Source: Candidatus Sumerlaeota bacterium (GTDB taxonomy: Bacteria; Sumerlaeota; Sumerlaeia; SLMS01; JAHLLQ01). Taken from it: DNA of 64,000 nucleotides. Below the pieces are notes generated by a model. It was not told where the DNA came from. It saw nothing but the letters and a program-made list of their open reading frames with translations, and did no database searches. The DNA lies in contig JASGMJ010000008.1 of the NCBI GenBank assembly GCA_030156535.1, forward strand, positions 62,001-126,000. The letters run 5' to 3'. The position numbers and the translations under genes are program-made. Shown in pieces: positions 61,901 through 64,000 of this stretch. Each line of letters starts with the position of its first letter. Within the stretch, counting starts at the first letter, position 1.

Positions 61901-62093
61901 ATCGCGCGGCGGCAACGTCTTGTGGCCGCAGGCCGGGCCGTTTGCGATTGTCAACGAGTCGCCCGCGCCCGTGGCGGCGCGCCACAATGTCTGGGGGGCG
62001 ATGAAGCCGTTCCTGAAAACCGATGGCGCGCCGATCTCCGATGCGCGCAAGGACCCGGATGTGGGGATGGTGGAGACAGAACCGCCGCGCTGA
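58992..62093 (+). CDS. Very large secreted right-handed beta-helix protein
   Basis: 1033 residues from ATG 58992. Signal peptide with hydrophobic FGALALVLLFMASGLSA, cleaved before QEQR. The rest is many short turns such as SLTLDGITVAAPP, VRVQDTTFFRA, IEIEDCTFRSV and LVLRDLTILLP, i.e. a parallel beta-helix with at least two tandem domains (the second from about residue 510, opening with a GYGTDVFRSFADVEPV block). No catalytic motif is evident. Unlike the uronate-locus proteins it lacks the C-terminal Asp-Trp tail. Confidence 0.75.
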   Translation: MGIFSAWARCPSRFGALALVLLFMASGLSAQEQRVSPAMAGEIAGEGTYRLAAGVYRLQPVAVSGALVLLGPEKGEAVLEAAREGVLFEVRGSLTLDGITVAAPPRAEPLIAVEPGGQLNITRNRFTGSGARLRTRGADVRVQDTTFFRAATTLETSGGGSILLRDSEFIGKPGTRAPLLVLGGPASIEIEDCTFRSVERILAADGPASVRVRGAAAAWLGAGGFLVRNPAGAVSFAGLTFEGPCVGAGVHVVGGAPEQPLPPLEIAGIRADAGAGGSGGLGFLTIADPGAFERVVLSDCVLRGAGSAGMQVLSRGEARGANVAISGSALEGWESGIELRAEHSGRFAALVADTRLEDNGVGLDAAGAGLSLEARSLSASANRMGVRVGGGAHAALADARLAHSVEAAVHVGDAGALAMRRTHLLANGIGVDVAEDAGTVDLGQREEAGENRFEVRGARTWAVRAKSPEPIAAFGNTWGEQRPYTGAVAIDDLIDDGDAANPVQETGNGIVLADSQPGRATRLRWDAVASRTTPGYGTDVFRSFADVEPVLGDLEVLELGAGEYVLPVLHTGLRELAGAGRGRTILRPETDATAAVVASGESFVLRDLTILLPEETRLPAVAWTGGKLRLERLAIEGAGPGALRVAPGGQAVEVADVTVTAGGTEGGTVLDVGARPSTWSRVRVTLAGPLTALETHGRASLGHTTILYTAAHEGPGVVLRGEAGAAQLTVTGPCATAVELAAADSPSTATLIQTRLEGFRGAGIRLTGGVGHDLTVRNARLTASDDAGFRAAGLSVAPQARLALRIDDFEATNARPGLDVAGTARAMVLERIMLQLNGSHNAVESEEQGIRLALASGAGRRTLAGVEAGGYDVGLDVTRQHDDATTLVLGNFDARSACRFLRNGIGIRLSSPAARVAMREDRNRSLLAENSAAVLLEAGSLMMENVRVENNQTGVIVRGGVADLGGGALGSRGGNVLWPQAGPFAIVNESPAPVAARHNVWGAMKPFLKTDGAPISDARKDPDVGMVETEPPR

Positions 62094-62097
62094 CGGC

Positions 62098-62649
62098 TCA
62101 CTGATCGGTCAGCCAGCCCATCTTGGAGAAGGGGGCATAGCGATAGACGGCGCGGCCGAGGATTCGGTCGCGCGTGACGGCTCCGAAACTCGTGGAGTCG
62201 AAGCTGTTGCCGTAATTGTCGCCAACGACGAAGTACTCGTCCTCGCGGAGCGTGAGGGAATTGAACGCCACGGCGTTGGGAATGCCCTTCTCCTCGAAGC
62301 GCTCGCGGGTGGGTTGCTCGTTGACGAAGATGGCGTGGTCGATCCACGAGATGGTGTCGCCGGGCACGCCGAGCACGCGCTTGAGCAGCGGCAGTTCGTA
62401 GTCCTTCGCGGGGGCAACCATCACGATTTCGCCGCGCTTGACCTCGTCCGTCCCGTCCTTGCTCAGCACCAGGATACGGTCTCCCTTCGTCACGGTGGGT
62501 GCCATTGAAGAGCTGATGACTTCCTGCGCCTGAATCTGGCCGCCGACGAGCAGCGCCCAGAAGACCATCACGATCAGCAGCAGAATCGACGAGACGATAA
62601 TGCGGAACGGAGTGACGCGGCGTCTGGCGTTTTTTTGCTCGGTGGTCAT
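62098..62649 (-). CDS. lepB: Signal peptidase I
   Basis: 183 residues from ATG 62649 (MTTEQKNARRRV); no good ribosome site is seen for this or earlier starts. One N-terminal helix (IIVSSILLLIVMVFWALLV), then catalytic Ser48 in ISSSMAPT and Lys90 in LLKRVLGVPGD, and the C-terminal GDNYGNSFDS box. Cleaves signal peptides of exported proteins at the membrane, so it serves the secreted enzymes of this organism. Convergent with the beta-helix gene, four bases apart. Confidence 0.92.
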   Translation of the reverse strand: MTTEQKNARRRVTPFRIIVSSILLLIVMVFWALLVGGQIQAQEVISSSMAPTVTKGDRILVLSKDGTDEVKRGEIVMVAPAKDYELPLLKRVLGVPGDTISWIDHAIFVNEQPTRERFEEKGIPNAVAFNSLTLREDEYFVVGDNYGNSFDSTSFGAVTRDRILGRAVYRYAPFSKMGWLTDQ

Positions 62650-62762
62650 GGGGAGTGACAGTGTGCAGCTTCTTCTGCTCATGTTTTTCGTGGTGAAGGA
62701 CGACAGGCCTTCGAAGAAGCTTAGCGGGATTCCGTGCCAGAAAGTGGCAGGAGGCACTGGAC

Positions 62763-62797
62763 GCAAAACCGGCCCGCGGGGTGAGCCGCGGGCCGGT
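62763..62797 (-). terminator. Terminator of fusA
   Basis: On the minus strand the stem ACCGGCCCGCGG pairs with CCGCGGGCCGGT (plus arms 62768-62779 and 62786-62797), 12 perfect pairs with a 6-base loop, followed by TTTGCG after GGT. The T-run is short but the stem is strong. Confidence 0.75.
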
Positions 62798-62832
62798 GGG
62801 GGAAAGGAGCCGGTTTGTTGGGGAATCCGGGG

Positions 62833-64000
62833 TTACTTGTCCTTGCGGTCGCCGATGATCTTTTCGGCAACGAAGTTGGGGACGGGTTCGTAGTGGCTGA
62901 ACTGCATGGAGAAGCTGGCACGGCCGGACGAAATGTTGCGGATGTCGGTGGCGTAGCCGAACATTTCGGCAAGCGGCGAGAGCGCGGTGATCGTGCCGAG
63001 ATGGCCGCGGGGCTTGATCTCCTCGATCTTGGCGCGGCGCTGGTTCAGGTTGCCAATCACGTCGCCCTGGTAGTCGGGGGGCGTGGTGACTTCGAGGGCC
63101 ATCATGGGCTCAAGCAGGATCATGCCGGCCTTCTTGCAGGCTTCCTTGAAGGCCATGGAGCCCGCGATCTTGAAGGCCATTTCCGAGGAGTCGACGTCGT
63201 GGTAGCTGCCGTCGTACAGGGTGGCACGGATGTCGACGACCGGGTAGCCGGCGACGACGCCGTTGTTCATGGCTTCGATGATGCCCTTCTCGACGGCGGG
63301 GATGAATTCCTTGGGGACGACGCCGCCGACGATTTCGTTCTTGAAGGTGAAGCCGTGTCCCGGGTCGTTCGGCTCGATGCGAATCTTCACTTCGGCGAAC
63401 TGGCCGCGGCCGCCGGACTGGCGGGCGAACTTGGTGTGCTGCTCGGCCGCGCGGGTGACGGTCTCGCGGTAGGCGACCTGAGGACGGCCGACGTTGGCTT
63501 CGACTTTGAACTCGCGCTTCATGCGATCGACGAGGATTTCAAGGTGCAACTCGCCCATGCCGTGGATGACCGTCTGCCCGGTTTCGTGGTCGAGCTGAAC
63601 GCGGAAGGTCGGGTCTTCATCGGCGAGCTTGGCGAGAGCAGTGGACATCTTTTCGAGGTCGGCCTTGCTCTTGGGCTCGACGGCGATGGAGATGACCGGC
63701 TCGGGGAAGGTCATGGACTCCAGCTTGATGGGGTTGTCGGGGTCGCACAGCGTGTCGCCGGTGCGGACGTTCTTCATGCCAACCAGGGCAACGATGTCGC
63801 CCGTGCGGGCCTCATCCACGGGATCGCGGTTGATGGCGTGCATGACGTAGATGCGCCCGACGCGCTCGGAGTGGTCGGAGGAGGAGTTGTAAACGTAGGA
63901 ACCGGCCTTCATGATGCCCGAGTAGATGCGGACGTAGGTGAGGCGGTCGACGCCACGCGGGTCGCGCATAACCTTGAAGGCGAGGGCGGCCAGAGGCTCG
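62833..64000 (-). CDS. fusA: Translation elongation factor G (5' part beyond window)
   Basis: About 389 C-terminal residues; the frame is open to the window edge ([20 protein letters not shown] before the first in-window ATG). EF-G domains II-V are recognisable: [48 protein letters not shown], and SNGM-region [21 protein letters not shown] with [16 protein letters not shown]. GTPase that moves the ribosome along mRNA. The GTPase domain lies outside the window. Confidence 0.96.
   Translation of the reverse strand, partial: EPLAALAFKVMRDPRGVDRLTYVRIYSGIMKAGSYVYNSSSDHSERVGRIYVMHAINRDPVDEARTGDIVALVGMKNVRTGDTLCDPDNPIKLESMTFPEPVISIAVEPKSKADLEKMSTALAKLADEDPTFRVQLDHETGQTVIHGMGELHLEILVDRMKREFKVEANVGRPQVAYRETVTRAAEQHTKFARQSGGRGQFAEVKIRIEPNDPGHGFTFKNEIVGGVVPKEFIPAVEKGIIEAMNNGVVAGYPVVDIRATLYDGSYHDVDSSEMAFKIAGSMAFKEACKKAGMILLEPMMALEVTTPPDYQGDVIGNLNQRRAKIEEIKPRGHLGTITALSPLAEMFGYATDIRNISSGRASFSMQFSHYEPVPNFVAEKIIGDRKDK

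Overview
This window looks like chromosomal DNA from a GC-rich, free-living, probably uncultivated bacterium that specialises in polysaccharide breakdown. The evidence is tightly packed same-strand operons with ATGA/TGATG overlaps, good Shine-Dalgarno sites, many secreted beta-helix proteins, a type II secretion-style pseudopilin at the head of a catabolic operon, an 11-subunit complex I and FolE2-type GTP cyclohydrolase. The style recalls lineages such as Sumerlaeota, Hydrogenedentota or the PVC group. That placement is inference from gene style, not a search.

Region 1 (1-28934) is a polyuronate-utilisation locus. A leftward operon starts with a frameshifted pseudopilin (10815) and runs through an aldo/keto reductase, a mannonate dehydratase-like enzyme, a secreted beta-helix (DUF4955-like) protein, a zinc-free MDR dehydrogenase, an SSS symporter, a cupin, a secreted heparinase II/III-type lyase and a TIM-barrel isomerase cut by the window start. 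A GntR/LacI-type regulator (11135-12334) and a secreted orphan (12668-13618) lie in the middle. A rightward operon encodes three secreted beta-helix proteins, a D-2-hydroxyacid dehydrogenase, an alginate-lyase-fold protein and an SGNH hydrolase. A second leftward operon (28934 to 22996) encodes a GH88 unsaturated uronyl hydrolase, a Gfo/Idh oxidoreductase, a TIM-barrel isomerase, an SDR reductase, KDG kinase and KDPG aldolase; an AraC regulator is divergent from it. Read together: lyases cut a uronate polymer, GH88 frees unsaturated uronates, reductase and dehydratase steps give 2-keto-3-deoxygluconate, and KdgK plus Eda yield pyruvate and glyceraldehyde-3-phosphate. A 24-bp element, 23/24 identical, stands upstream of both large operons, and its core recurs in the regulator's own promoter.

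Region 2 (29892-39609) is a complete nuoABCDHIJKLMN operon without nuoEFG. Region 3 (40064-46139) is an HlyD/ABC-2 exporter followed by an unusual cyclase-kinase-membrane-WD40 fusion protein, which is flanked by a duplicated scrap of the permease gene's 3' end. Region 4 (46136-64000) holds mixed genes: a GHL10-type secreted hydrolase, a dihydroorotase-like protein lacking metal ligands, accA, a cluster of small palindromes, tRNA-Leu(UAG), a Kef-type antiporter, ftsZ, folE2, a sensor kinase, two small uncharacterised genes, a 1033-residue beta-helix protein, signal peptidase I and the 3' part of fusA.

Most promising for novelty are the cyclase-kinase-WD40 fusion and its flanking duplication, the shared operator-like element of the uronate locus, and a common C-terminal Asp-Trp tail on three consecutive secreted proteins.
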